The notes beneath the pieces are model-generated. The model had not been told where the DNA came from and searched no databases. It worked only from the letters and a program-made list of their open reading frames with translations. A stretch of 64,000 bases of DNA from Nymphaea colorata (lineage: Eukaryota; Streptophyta; Magnoliopsida; Nymphaeales; Nymphaeaceae): positions 3,512,723 through 3,576,722 of the forward strand of contig NC_045145.1 in assembly GCF_008831285.2 (NCBI RefSeq). The letters are read 5' to 3'. Numbering within the stretch: the first letter of the stretch is position 1; every line of letters begins with the position of its first letter. The position numbers were made by a program, and so were the translations under genes. Below, piece by piece: positions 23,795-34,536 of this stretch.

Positions 23795-24270
23795 GGGCTG
23801 TTTGGTAGGAGGAAAAGAAAATGAAAGAAGGAAAAGGTGTGTTTGGCTGCAAAGAAAAATGGAGGAAAAGAAATTGCAGGAAAAGAAGCAAAAGGTGTGT
23901 TTGGCTGCAAAGAAAAATGGAGGAAAAGAAGCAAAAGGTGTTTGGCTGCAAGGAGAGGAGAAGAAAAAGGAGCGATTGCCTAGTGTAAATCTCTTTCCAT
24001 CTAAATTGAACGGATTGGAAAGAAAATGAAAGAAATGTAAGGGAAAGAGTTTTATATTCTCACACTATTCCTCATTTTCTTTTCCTCCTTTTTAAATCTA
24101 TGTGCTATTTAGTTTTTTTTTTCATTTCATTTCTTTCAATTTCCTTTTTATTCAAACAAACTTTTTAATCAACTCTTTCCATTCATTTCCCTTCCTTTTC
24201 TCTTTTCTTCCCTTCCCTTCTCATTCCCTTTCTTTTCATCTGTTTCCTTTCCCTCCAACCAAACAAAGCC
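23795..24270. mobile_element. PIF/Harbinger MITE present only in the second copy
   Basis: A 476-bp element has ends GGGCTGTTTGGTAGGAGG and, inverted, GGCTTTGTTTGGTTGGAGGG. It is flanked by TTA on both sides (23792-23794, 24271-24273). The first duplication copy reads GCGCTTAGATTCTCGG straight through at 4715-4730, an exact empty site apart from one extra T. The purine-rich unit near GTGTTTGGCTGCAAAGAAAA is repeated two to three times at 23835-23955. Confidence 0.85.
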
Positions 24271-24315
24271 TTATGATTCTCGGACGACGGCCATTCTCTC
24301 ATTAGGATATTGTGG

Positions 24316-24745
24316 TTAAGGGCCTGTGTTTGGTAGGAAGGAATGAGAGGGATTGAGCAATTCCTCTTTTGTTTGGTGGGCTAATTAGAAATTAAAGAAA
24401 AAAAAGAAAAAGAACAAAAGGTGTTTAACTGCAAAGGGAAGGAAGGGAAATGAAATGAAAGTGAGGGATTGTTTAGTGTAAATCTCTTTCCTCCCAAATC
24501 GAATGAATTGTAAAGGAAAAAAAAGAAAAGTAAGTGAAAGAGTTTTTTATTCTCACACTACCCCTCATTTTCTTTTCCTCTTTTTTAAATCCATGTGTTA
24601 TTTAGTCTTTTTTTTCGTTCCATTCATTTCCCTTTCATTTCTATCTAAACAAACCTTTTAATCAATTATTTCTATTCCTTTTCATTCCATTCATTTCCTT
24701 TCCATTTTCATTCCATTCATTTTCCTTCCCTGCCCTTTTCTTCCT
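24316..24745. mobile_element. PIF/Harbinger MITE with a lost right end
   Basis: The left end GGGCCTGTGTTTGGTAGGAAGG and the purine-rich left arm correspond to 4789-5209. The right terminal repeat (CCAACCAAACAGGAC in the first copy) is absent. The arm instead ends in CCCTTTTCTTCC next to the shared sequence at about 24750. It was present before the segmental duplication and trimmed afterwards. Confidence 0.6.
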
Positions 24746-24749
24746 AATA

Positions 24750-27700
24750 TGCCGGCTGACGGATATTGCGACTGGCGAGCAACGGTATTTATAGTTTAGG
24801 GTGTTTTTTTAGTGGCATTAGGCATTCCTTAGTTGTTCCTTTTAATATGTCGATGGTTGTTAAAATTTTTAAAAACGATTAAAAATAATAAAATTGATAA
24901 TAACCACGACGAAGATTTATGATAATTATAGAGACTATTTTATGGACCTTTTGACGATAAATTAATAAATTTTATTCACCTAACACGGCCATTGACTTTT
25001 CATTTGTTTATTATGTTTGTAGTCATATATTTTAGTTATTTAGTCATCCTGATTTTTATGAGTTTAGGAACTAAATTTTAAATGATACCAAGTCAACTGG
25101 GCAGAGTGGAAACCATGGCAAGTGGGCTCAACTTAGATTTGGGCAACAGTCCGACGTATCGTACCTGAGTTCGGGCCCGGTTTCGATATACGATACTCAA
25201 GTTTGGGCTCCACTTAGCTTTATTAAAATAAAAAAAATAATATAAAATAATTTTTTTAGTATAAAATATATTTTTAATAATAAAAAATATATTATTATTA
25301 AATAAAAAAATAAAAAAAAAATAAAAAATTGGGACGAATTGAGTCCATTGGGGGTAATTTAAGGTGCTATGTATCATTCTCTTATTGTTTGTAAAATATG
25401 CTTTCAAATTTTTTATATTTAGAAAAACAAAACATATTAGTACTATGGCAAAGAAATTTCAAAAATTTAATTTATTAAAATCATTTTTTGTTTCATTTTG
25501 ATACTTATTTCAAAATATTTTGAATTTTCTTGTTTCCTTTTTTCTTTTTTTTTTTTAACATTTTTTAGAACATGTTGATCCCTATCACAGTTCTTCAAGT
25601 TTGATAATGTTAAAAGTTATAGGCAAAGAGCTCTTCTGTTGATCACTACGCTAGTCTTGAATTCATCTTAGTTATGTCTTTTGCTTTTAAACATATTCAC
25701 AAATCACGTTTCAAGAGGTTCACAAATCAGGTTTCAGAGAGGTTTTCTTGGATATAATACAACTATCTTGAAAAAAAAGAAAGAAAAATACAAAAAAAAA
25801 CTTTAAAAATAAAAAAAACTAAAACTAGCAATGCAAACATAAAAAAATAAGTATATTACAACAAAGTAAAAAAAAAGAATAAAAAAACAGTTTGGCATTA
25901 AAAAAATGACAAAATGAAAAAAAACATCTAAAAAAAACATATGTTCGTTTCGTTTTTATTCTTTAAAAAAAACGTGTTTTTTTATTTTAAACGAAATTTT
26001 TTATTTATTACATTTTTTCATCTTTTTCTAAATGCTTTTTCAAAGAAAAAAAGACCAAGGTTTTTGTGATTAAAAGCCTTTTAAATATTCAAAATAGTAG
26101 ATGCATGAAAAGACAAATTGAAAGCATGTTTCAAAAGAAATTGCCACACTTGCATTTATGATTGTACAACATTCATCCAAAAATGGCACAACATTGATTG
26201 ACTTGTCATTGACAATATATACTGGCACACATGAAAATATGAACAAAATTTACGAACATAAATTACCAGCAGAAGAAAAAAAAAAAAGAAAAAAAGCCAA
26301 AATCTTGAACACCAAGTCTTAAACACCCCAAATAATGGTAGGAGGGCATCTAGATAACACCCCTTTTTAACCATTTTTCACCAAGTCTTAAACATCCCAC
26401 TCCTTGGTTTTGTATGTGGCTAGCGGTGTGCTCGGGTAGCTCTGAGGGGCATCCTGTAATTGGTTGAACTAATAGGTCAATGAAAGTTTGATCGTCAGTT
26501 TGATTACTACAACAGATGGTACTAATTTAAATTGCAAATGCTGAGTAGCCCAAAGAGCCGCAGCATATTTGTCTGGAGTAATAGGTTAGTGACAGTTTGG
26601 CTATGAGTTTGAATTTTGTAGATGCTATTAATTTAGACTATAAATTGTAGATATATAACACTTTAGTTAGCAGGTACCACGTTCACCACTCAGGCTCTAA
26701 AGCAAACTTGAATCCTAAGAATAAAGGAAAAGGAAAATGGACTATAACCTGTTCATGATTTCTTTACTTTGGTTGTGTATTCCAGTGACACACTCAAAAC
26801 CCAAACTTTTTGTGAATAAGTAGTATTCAGATTATTCGCTCTCTTTTGAAAAACCAGGTTTTGTGAAAATCTAGTTTTTCTCAAACCCAATTTTGATGTA
26901 GTCATCTCGCAATCCAAAAACGCTGAATTGGAGGCAAAAACAATAGCGTTTCCGGGGTATCATCTATTATATAAACCTCTAAAAAAAAAAAATATAAACT
27001 GGTCTCAAAACTAATTGATCATCGATAGAGGAAAGAAATTTGTGGGGAATCCAAATTAAAGAAGCAGTGATTTTTTTTTTTTATCTAAACATCAGTCTTT
27101 AATTAAATTGACTTTGACATTTGTAATTTCTATGTGTATTTTTTTATGTAACCATCAGGTTTTAATTAAATTGACTTTGACGTGTCCAATTTCATAAAAA
27201 TGGAAAGCGATTAGGAGTTTTAATTTAAGTAAGAAGCTGCAATGTCAATTTTGCTCATTAGTTAAGGGTGGGCATCCGACTGGGTATCGAGTAAGGCTTG
27301 GGCTCCAGCTTGAAAATTAGGTGCTCTAAGATGTTGGGTCGGCTCGAGCTAGCCCGGGCTATGCTTAAGTTGGTTCGATGAGCTAGTTTTAATATTATTT
27401 GTATTGTTTATATATAATTATATATACTTTATTATATATATGTTATTTTATATTAAAAATATTTTTAAATTTTAATGAAGCTCAACCCATACTCGAGTTT
27501 AAGGCATTGAGCGGGGCTTGAGCTCGAGTTTCGAGTGTTGAGTTGGGCTCGGGCCACCACCTTGACACCGCAAGAGCCCAACCCCCTTATCAAGCCAGCC
27601 CGATGCCCAAACCTACCTATATATCATAAGCGTTACTTCCTAAGAATTTCTTTTTTCCTTGTTTGACATCAAGAGTGATGGTATAATGATTCCGTCACAG

Positions 27701-28390
27701 CTAAGAATTTCTTTTTTCCTTGTTTGACATCAAGAGTGATGGTATAATGATTCCGTCACAGCGTAGAAGCATTTAATTATAAAACTTGGTTAATTTCATG
27801 TGAACCGGCAAGAAATTTCCTTCATACTTCGTCTTAATATTGTCTATTAGCCCAACGATGCTCGTTCAGCCTTGGCATTGTCATTGTCTATGCCGGATAG
27901 CTTTCTCTTCAATCTTTTGTTGACCAAACGTTAAGATGGAAACTTCTCTACATAGTTTAGATCAGAGATCTTGCTAAAAGTGATAACTCCTTTGATGGCA
28001 GTCTGAACCTTAATTTTCATGACTTCTTCAACGAAATCCTGATCTTAGTCAAGATTTTGGAAAGATGTGACCATGGAAGATTCAATATGCTAGCTCACTC
28101 ACGGTGAATCGGATGAGTATTTCATTTTACCATTCAACGGAAAAGCCGAAGCCTTTTCCCTTTGCATTTGGTCTAAGAGGTCATTTGCTAAGAAGTCTCT
28201 AAAAAAAAAAATTTGAAAGTTTGATGGAAGAAAACTTTAGCGGACTCCCTGTTCTTATCGCAACTTCCTTCCGGCCCACCCCACTTTTTCTCTTTGCTTT
28301 GAATATGCTCAAAAAGGGAATTCCCTTTCTCAAACTCTCAGTGAAAAGTGTGTGCTTATTAAGAAATTGCAGTAAAGTGTTTTTCTTGAA
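24750..28390. other. AT-rich spacer, second copy, no gene seen
   Basis: This matches 5213-9060 apart from indels. It contains a G/C-patch element near 25120-25340 and a hAT-like element at 27267-27610. A TAAGAATTTC...CACAGC unit of about 62 bp is doubled at 27639-27762 (single at 7468-7528 in the first copy). I see no open frame of note. Confidence 0.6.
27267..27610. mobile_element. hAT-like non-autonomous element, second copy
   Basis: This is the counterpart of 7085-7415, with GGTGGGCATC on the left, GATGCCC on the right, G/C-rich shoulders and an AT-rich core. No clean target duplication is visible. Confidence 0.5.
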
Positions 28391-28563
28391 TTATAAGCAT
28401 AAATATGCTCGAAAATTGAAAGTTGAGAAAAGACGCTGAGAGTTACTCGGCGATTGCCTTTGCTGAGGAAGGAAACCGCAGAGAAAGTGAGGATGCCAAA
28501 TTGCAGAACTAATTCACTTTCGCTTTCGCTTTCGCTGGTCCGCGTCTACCTACTCACTTTCGC

Positions 28564-28572
28564 TTTATATAT
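28564..28572 (+). promoter_or_regulatory. TATA box of the 28634 gene
   Basis: TTTATATAT lies about 65 bp before the start codon. The repeated CGCTTT motif upstream (28519-28565) is expanded relative to the first copy at 9730. Confidence 0.6.
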
Positions 28573-28633
28573 GGCGTGATCTCTCTGTGTTCTGAAGTTG
28601 CAGAACTAATTCTAACCATCTGATCTTCCCTCA

Positions 28634-31055
28634 ATGGCAATTCGATGCTTCTTCTTCTTCTTCTTCTTTTGCTGGTTACTGCTCATGTTGCATCTTGATT
28701 CGACCCTGGCCTCCGACTCCCCGGCCAACTCACCAGGTATTACATGTTCTACAAACCTTCTGCAAATTTCTGGGTTCCCTTTCATGTTTCGTGTATCTTT
28801 TTAGAAATGAAAAGAGAAAACGAGGAACTCTACCCCAAAGATCACTTGGCAAGTGATGGCATTATCGCTCCTTCCAAATAACAAGTTGTTACTGTTTTAC
28901 GAATTACTCCAAAAATTAAAACCGATTTATAAAACATGGTTTCAATTTTTAAGATAAGATAAATTCATGAGATAGTTTTCTAAATTTATAAAACACTTTA
29001 GTCACAGAAGCAAAGATAGAAATTTTTCATGATTAAAGTTTCTAAATTTTGACTGGGCCAAAATAATTATTTTTCAAAATTTTTATGTATTACAAATGAA
29101 AATTTTTAAAATTTATATGTAATTTTTTTTTTTTAAATTTTGAGGTAGAACAAGGGTGAGGTCGATTAAAGTTTCTAAATTTTGACGGACCAAAATAATT
29201 ATTTTTCAAAATTTTTATGTATGACAAATGAAAATTTTTAAAATTTACATGTAATTTTTTTTTTAAAAAAAGTTTGAGGTAGAACAAGGGCCCATGCGAA
29301 CCCACCTTTGAATCTGTCTCTGCTTAGTATTATATTCGATTTTTAAGGTAAATTCATGAGACACTAAAAGTAATAGTCTTGTGTTGCTTTTGTCAAACGG
29401 GCTTTACAATCCAATATCCCATTGCAAACAATTTTTTTGGTTGGAAAAATAAGTTTTCAGTTTTCTGAAATTTGATATTGTTTTGTTTTTATCAATGTTT
29501 CAGAACGAATCTAAAACTAAAATTTTTATTTTTTGTTTTTATTATTTATTTTTTTCAAATTTTCGAGAATTACTGGGCGTTTTGATTATTTCATATCCTA
29601 ACTGGATCCAGAAACCTGATTTAACTTTAACCAGGATAGATCTAACAACTCATGACCGGATTCAGATCAAACCGTTACGCATCGAATTCCTTGAATCTCA
29701 AGTCAAACAAGACCTACAATATTTATGAATTCCAAGATGCAAGACCTACAATTTCATCAAATAATCCTCACATCTATCAAACGTAAGATTTCATAGTCTT
29801 ATAAAAAAGATCACTTGAGATCCAATATCCAAAGTTGTTAAACCCCAACTTGAGAGAATTTTCTTAATCCAAACTCGCGTTTCCCTCTTACCGTGGGTCC
29901 TCTTTGTCCCAACCTGTCGTGGAATGCTTAGTTTCATGCATGTTTTGACTATAATGTGAGGAGCATGTGAGCTTGTGTAGGCAGTTGCCTACCCAGTCCC
30001 ACAAATTTGATTTATTTGCATAGAAGTTTTTGGCGCTGTATTTACATGTTTTATACATTGGTATTTCCTATCGGGTGTTTGAGAACACCGATCAAGGTAG
30101 AGCCAGATTTTTTTTATGAGGTAGGCGGAATTATAGTTTCATATTTTTGACAACAAAAAACATATAATTTAATTTTTATATAGAATAAATATATTTTCAA
30201 AGATGACTGCCTAGTGGCGCCGAGCCCACTAGGATTGCTTATCAATAGAAAAGGACCCGCTTGTACGGACTTGACAGCTTCCGCGTACAAGGACCCGGGC
30301 GGAGACCAGAACATAGAACACATCAGTCTCGAGAAGGGACCAGGACTCCTCTTGGCCCCCCATCTGTTGGGTCCGTCTTTCAATGTGACTATTTCTTGTA
30401 TATATTTCAAAAAATAAGATAGATTCATGAAACACTTTAAAAGTTGCTTTATGAATATGCGGCAATTTTTTTTAGTAGATACACCAAATGACCCCTTAAT
30501 CATTTGCTTATGTTTATATGACACCCATTAATCATTTTACTGGACTTTCTAAAATTTTTGAACTAGTTCTCTTTAACAAAAAATTTCCTATATAGCTGAT
30601 TTAGTACTACTAAATTTTCATTTTTTTTTATCATTTGTAGAGATGCCAATATATTTGATTTGGTGTGGGTTATCCCACGAAACGGTTTTGAAAAAAGTCA
30701 GATGTGAAAAAAAAATTGATACCCAATCTAGAAAGATTGGGAATACATAAATATAAGATCGGATTTAGATTTCGATTAAGATCACATTTAGTTTTAAATA
30801 GATATTCTATATTCTTGCATTTTCTCAGCCTCAATGGTGGTGGAGGTGGAGAGGAGCACGGTGACACCAGAACCAAGATCAAGAAAACTAAGAGGGGCCG
30901 CAGTGAGGACTGCAGCTGCAGTTGGCATGCGAAGCTCAAGTGCCGGCGGTCGTCGCGCCGGCGTGGCGAATTCAGGCGGCCTTAGCTACTTCAGGATTAA
31001 TATGGGGCCTCCAATCTTAGCGATCAGCTTGCTGGCTTCCCTGATCCTGCTGTAA
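28634..31055 (+). CDS. Small secreted basic/Ala-Gly peptide, 109 aa (exons 28634-28736, 30829-31055)
   Basis: This is a divergent, unrecognised family member with an intact frame (330 nt spliced). Exon 1 starts MAIRC, then seven Phe from a TTC repeat and WLLLMLHLDSTLASDSPANS, a signal peptide. It ends in phase 1 at CCAG|GTATTA. The intron is about 2.1 kb, and the acceptor is TTTCTCAG (30827-30828). Exon 2 keeps the basic motif as STVTPEPRSRKLRG. It replaces the Gly tract with AAVRTAAAVGMRSSSAGGRR and ends in ILAISLLASLILL, alignable with LTVLTASLMVTLLL of the 39034 protein. Another open frame (30704-30985) reads GGGGG but lacks the hydrophobic end; I prefer the frame with conserved ends. Function unknown. 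Confidence 0.55.
28940..29325. repeat. Tandem AT-rich repeat in intron
   Basis: A unit of about 127 bp, running from GTTTCTAAATTTTGAC to GGTAGAACAAGGG, occurs twice in succession (29038-29163 and 29171-29292). Its wording resembles the interior of CAGGGG-type MITEs. It lies within the long intron of the 28634 gene. Confidence 0.6.
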
Positions 31056-31542
31056 AACTGCTCCTGCTGTTATACTTCCATTCTTTTAACTTAATTCTTT
31101 TTGTCTTTCACCTTCTCGATCGAGAAAGGAAGAAGAACAATGAACCACTTTAATTCTCAAAGTCATGTTTCTTCATAAACACTGCCAAATACAAGCATGA
31201 ATCTCTTGATCTTACCCTTTTCAAATATTGTGATCTATTATAAATGGATGGGAGAGAAGAAATTAATGTAAAATTTTAATTTCCTCAAGCCGAACCCGCC
31301 GATTCAGGCAATGCCGGTCTGAGACTTCTAAGATTCCATTGCATGTCGGTCAATGCTTTCCTTGGCACTTATCCCATCGAAATGAAGTAAATTTTCTTGC
31401 ATTAATTACTAATTCTGCATACAGCAAATTCGTTTCTGTGTTGTATCATATGAAGCTGCACAATACGGCATACTCAACTTATCCACCTTTCTGTTGGGAT
31501 AAATGGAGATAAACAGATGTGGTAAAAGCATTCCGTGTTATC

Positions 31543-31712
31543 AGGGGTGGAGCCTTGATTTTTTTCAGGGGACCGCCAAATCATCTGTAGGTTGGAACAA
31601 GAGGAGCGATGGGCCGAACCAAATTAAAAAAAAATTTGATTTTTTTAATATAATTGTTTTTTTTTTCCTGCACTCACCTTGGCCCAGGCGGCCCCCGCTC
31701 CCTCCGCCCCTG
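31543..31712. mobile_element. hAT-type MITE, CAGGGGCGGAGC family, member 3
   Basis: A 170-bp element with ends CAGGGGTGGAGCC and, inverted, CAGGGGCGGAGGG is flanked by CGTGTTAT (31535-31542) and CATGTTAT (31713-31720). It sits in the inverted copy of the 14681 gene's intron. The original intron at about 14948-14962 lacks it and keeps an unbroken target. Confidence 0.85.
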
Positions 31713-31897
31713 CATGTTATCTCATTCTATTAAAACGAGTGCTGACTGCAATCGAACAACTACAGATTAAGACAGGGTAATTGGTTCAGTTGGACAAGCC
31801 ATTGTATGCGGCAGTTTGCTCAATTGAGAGCAGCGGAGCAACCAAGAAAGACCAACGATTTAAAAAGGGGAGGTGGGACATGTAGAAGAATATATAC

Positions 31898-32009
31898 CTG
31901 GTGATAAGGCAGAAATTTCGTTGGAAGAAACCGGAGAAGCGGCCGCTGGGGTTGATCGGAGAAGAAGAGATAAAAGCAAGAAATCGATGAAGATGCACCG
32001 CATGGCCAT
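31898..32009 (-). pseudogene. Orphan exon 1 of a secreted-peptide gene
   Basis: The 112-nt exon 1 has an open frame beginning MAMRCIFIDFLLLSLLLRST and a good CCAG|GTATAT donor, the same length and phase as the 14681 and 39034 genes. No exon 2 follows on this strand, because homology stops at about 31395. No TATA box precedes it, because homology stops near 32100 within the CT/AG-rich leader. It is a gene fragment left by inversion. Confidence 0.75.
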
Positions 32010-33225
32010 GGTAGGGATGCAAGCTCAAAGAAAGAGAGAGAGAGAGAGAGAAAGAGATGCTATCGGGGGTGGGGGTGGTGGAGGAGATAGACGTTAGTTG
32101 GTTGCTTTTTGGGTTTTCATTGAAGACAACCTTTTAAAAGAGATTCAAGGAAAAGGTCAAAACAAGATAAATCAAAATTAATATTAAGTTTTTTCTTTTA
32201 CATTGTGTAACAAGTCTCAAATGAAAATAGTCTTTTTCACTGCATTTTATTGAGTCCTGTCATCAAGTCTGTGTGCATGGTTCTCTCGTAGCTACTCACT
32301 TCAAATGAGACCTTCACCAGTTTGATTGTGATAATGTTTTTTCAAAAAATTTTCTAGTTGAGGAGGTTTACATGTTGCAGCAGAAGGCTGTGAAGGTCTT
32401 CAATGTCCCCATCTTGTTTGTTGCCCTGCCATAGTCTTATATAATATTGAAACAGGCTATGCATGCTTGGCATATGCCGCTTAGCTAATTTTTTAAATCT
32501 GAATTCAAATATGAATATGATCGGATCTAATTTCTTAAATTCAAATTCAATCTGATTTCTTAATTGGACATTATTTTCTTTTCTATACCTGATTTTTTCA
32601 AAACAGGTATATCCAATCCAAATAAGATACATTGACATCGTTTTGGGATGATCCTAGACAAGCCTGCAAGTTGATCGACTTCACCCTTAAGTTTAGGTTG
32701 TTTCAAAATGGAGAGAGAATGAAGAATCGAGCTGATAGGGTAGTCCCACTTCCACCTCTATTGAGAATGATTGTATGTGGATGAGGATGTTGGTCCTTTT
32801 GAAAATGAGACTGGTTTGCTGCTAGATTTTGTCTCTTTGGTCATTTGACCTTAGAAAGCCTAGTTTTTTAAGTTTCATTTGGCAACAGAGACACTAGTTC
32901 TATGAGTATCCTATGAATTTATTACAAATATTAAGGTATAATCACAGAACGTTAAAACTAACCTTCCATAAATATGACTCAATCATTGTGGCAAATTCAT
33001 GCAACACTCACATAGTGTCCCCACTGTCAAACGACATGAAACTCAAACGTTCAATGTTGTTGCTATTTTGATTGGGAAATAATTAATAATTTAATTTGGC
33101 TAATTAATTAAGGCTCAAAAGGCACCTGATTCGGCTAATTAATAATTTAATTTGATTGGGAAATAGATCTTTTTGGTTGCATCGCTGATGCAAGAGCACC
33201 CCATGCACCAACAACATTTATTTCT

Positions 33226-33975
33226 CTTAAGTATTTGTACCACTCATAATTTTCTTTTCATTTTGTAAAACAAGAAATTGACAAAAGTTTTATTTGCAAA
33301 TGTTACTTATTATCCTCCAATTGTTATGTACCAAGATCACTATAGCAATAGGTTTCTTCATTTTGTGAAACAAGAAATTTGACAAGCAAATGTTACTTAT
33401 TATTCTTTAATTGTGATGTACCAAGATCACTATAGCCATAGGAAAAGAAGAGCTAAGAGATGAAAAAATAGTCATAGGAAAAGAGGAGCTAAGAGATGAA
33501 AAAGGAGACATGATTGAAAGTTTTTCAGCGTTGTAGCATTAAAGCTAACATTCTCAATGTCTGTTAACTCTAATGCTACAACGCTTATAAACTGTCTGTC
33601 ATGCTCTGAATGAAACATGTTCATTTCACTCTTTATAAGGGAATGGAGGTTCTTCTCCGTCTTCGATACAGGACTATAAATTCTCACTTTTCTTTCATGT
33701 TACAACACTATTATTCACACCAACATTAGGCCCCACAACTACAATGACAATGACCAATTGCCATGCTGACTAAAGTGTCCTTGAAGCCTAACTTTCCATA
33801 TGCTAGAAAAGACAAATTGCACCAAACCTTCATCAGAAATGACAGCACAAATAACAATTCAAAATGTTAGACATAACACAAGCAAGTTAAACTGAATCAT
33901 GACTCCATTTTTTCTCACTATATCTAGGGACATCAAACTCAAACTGTCCATCAACAGAGATGGATGTCAGTGAAT
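33226..33975. repeat. Direct repeat of about 0.75 kb, first unit
   Basis: This matches 38073-38795 closely, with a unit spacing of about 4.85 kb that brackets the 34537 gene. Inside, the phrase GTACCAAGATCACTATAGC is itself doubled, and a strong hairpin lies at 33528-33584. A 71-codon minus-strand frame (33472-33687) is open in both units, but I do not recognise it. Confidence 0.85.
33528..33584. repeat. Near-perfect 23-bp hairpin, unit 1
   Basis: Arms 33528-33550 (GCGTTGTAGCATTAAAGCTA...) and 33562-33584 are inverted with two mismatches around an 11-nt loop. The copy at 38377-38433 has one mismatch. Confidence 0.8.
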
Positions 33976-34536
33976 ATTTTTTAGTTCAAAAAACTTTTTG
34001 TAGGCACGGTGGACATAACTTTCTCTTTTGCTCATCCTGTTCTTGTCTGCCTGCCGACGTTTCCGAATCTCACGTTGCGAGTGCCGATTCGTCGCACATT
34101 GCACGCCAGATCACGTGAACCTTTTGCCCTGCCTCTTTTTCTTGTGTAGTCTCTCGTTCGAGTTCACATAATTCAGCAAATTTATATTGATGTACCCAAA
34201 CTTTTTTGGATGCAGATCGGATCCCACTGGCTCCGCCTATTTCAGTCGAGTGGGCAATTGCCGTGAAGCTCCCAGACAGCATCTTGTGAATGGAAAACTT
34301 TTGCGATCCAAAGCCGGAAGGTGCCCTTACCTGCCCCTTTTCTGTCGCTGTGTTAATAAGCAATTCAGAATAGAGGACGGTGAGAGCGAGCAGAGAAGCA
34401 AAGGCCGTCGTCCTCACTCGGTTGACATCGGAGGTGGAGCTACAGCTTGAAATAAGGAGGTCGGACGGAGATGAGAGACGGCAGAGATCCCTTCAGACCG
34501 CCAGCAACCGGTGGTGGCGAAAACAAGAAGGCGGTG

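Larger units (their letters stand above)
19036..28800. repeat. Segmental duplication, second copy
   Basis: This matches 1-9945 in order and orientation. It starts in the intron of the gene at 18861 and ends in the intron of the gene at 28634, so both copies begin and end within peptide-gene introns. Private changes here are the MITE at 23795-24270, loss of the right end of the second Harbinger element, a 62-bp tandem duplication at 27639-27762, and absence of the 0.93-kb insert of 7856-8788. Where aligned by eye the copies differ by a few percent. Confidence 0.9.
31395..33205 (-). repeat. Inverted mosaic copy of the 14681 gene region
   Basis: Read on the minus strand, 32100-31395 matches the leader, exon 1 and intron of the 14681 gene and stops just before exon 2. 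Positions 33060-32230 match 12760-13620. Positions 33200-33090 match its 3' flank (15730-15840). The pieces are joined in a different order from the source, which implies inversion plus deletion. It is a source of sequence antisense to the family's exon 1. Confidence 0.75.

Noticed and set aside
30704-30985. Frame reading GGGGG in exon 2 of the 28634 gene
   Set aside because: It lacks the hydrophobic tail found in paralogues and does not fit the phase-1 junction; the alternative frame does both. Kept as a caveat in the gene entry.
33472-33687. 71-codon minus-strand frame repeated at 38321-38536
   Set aside because: It is open in both direct repeats, but they are too similar for conservation to be informative; no motif or promoter is seen.
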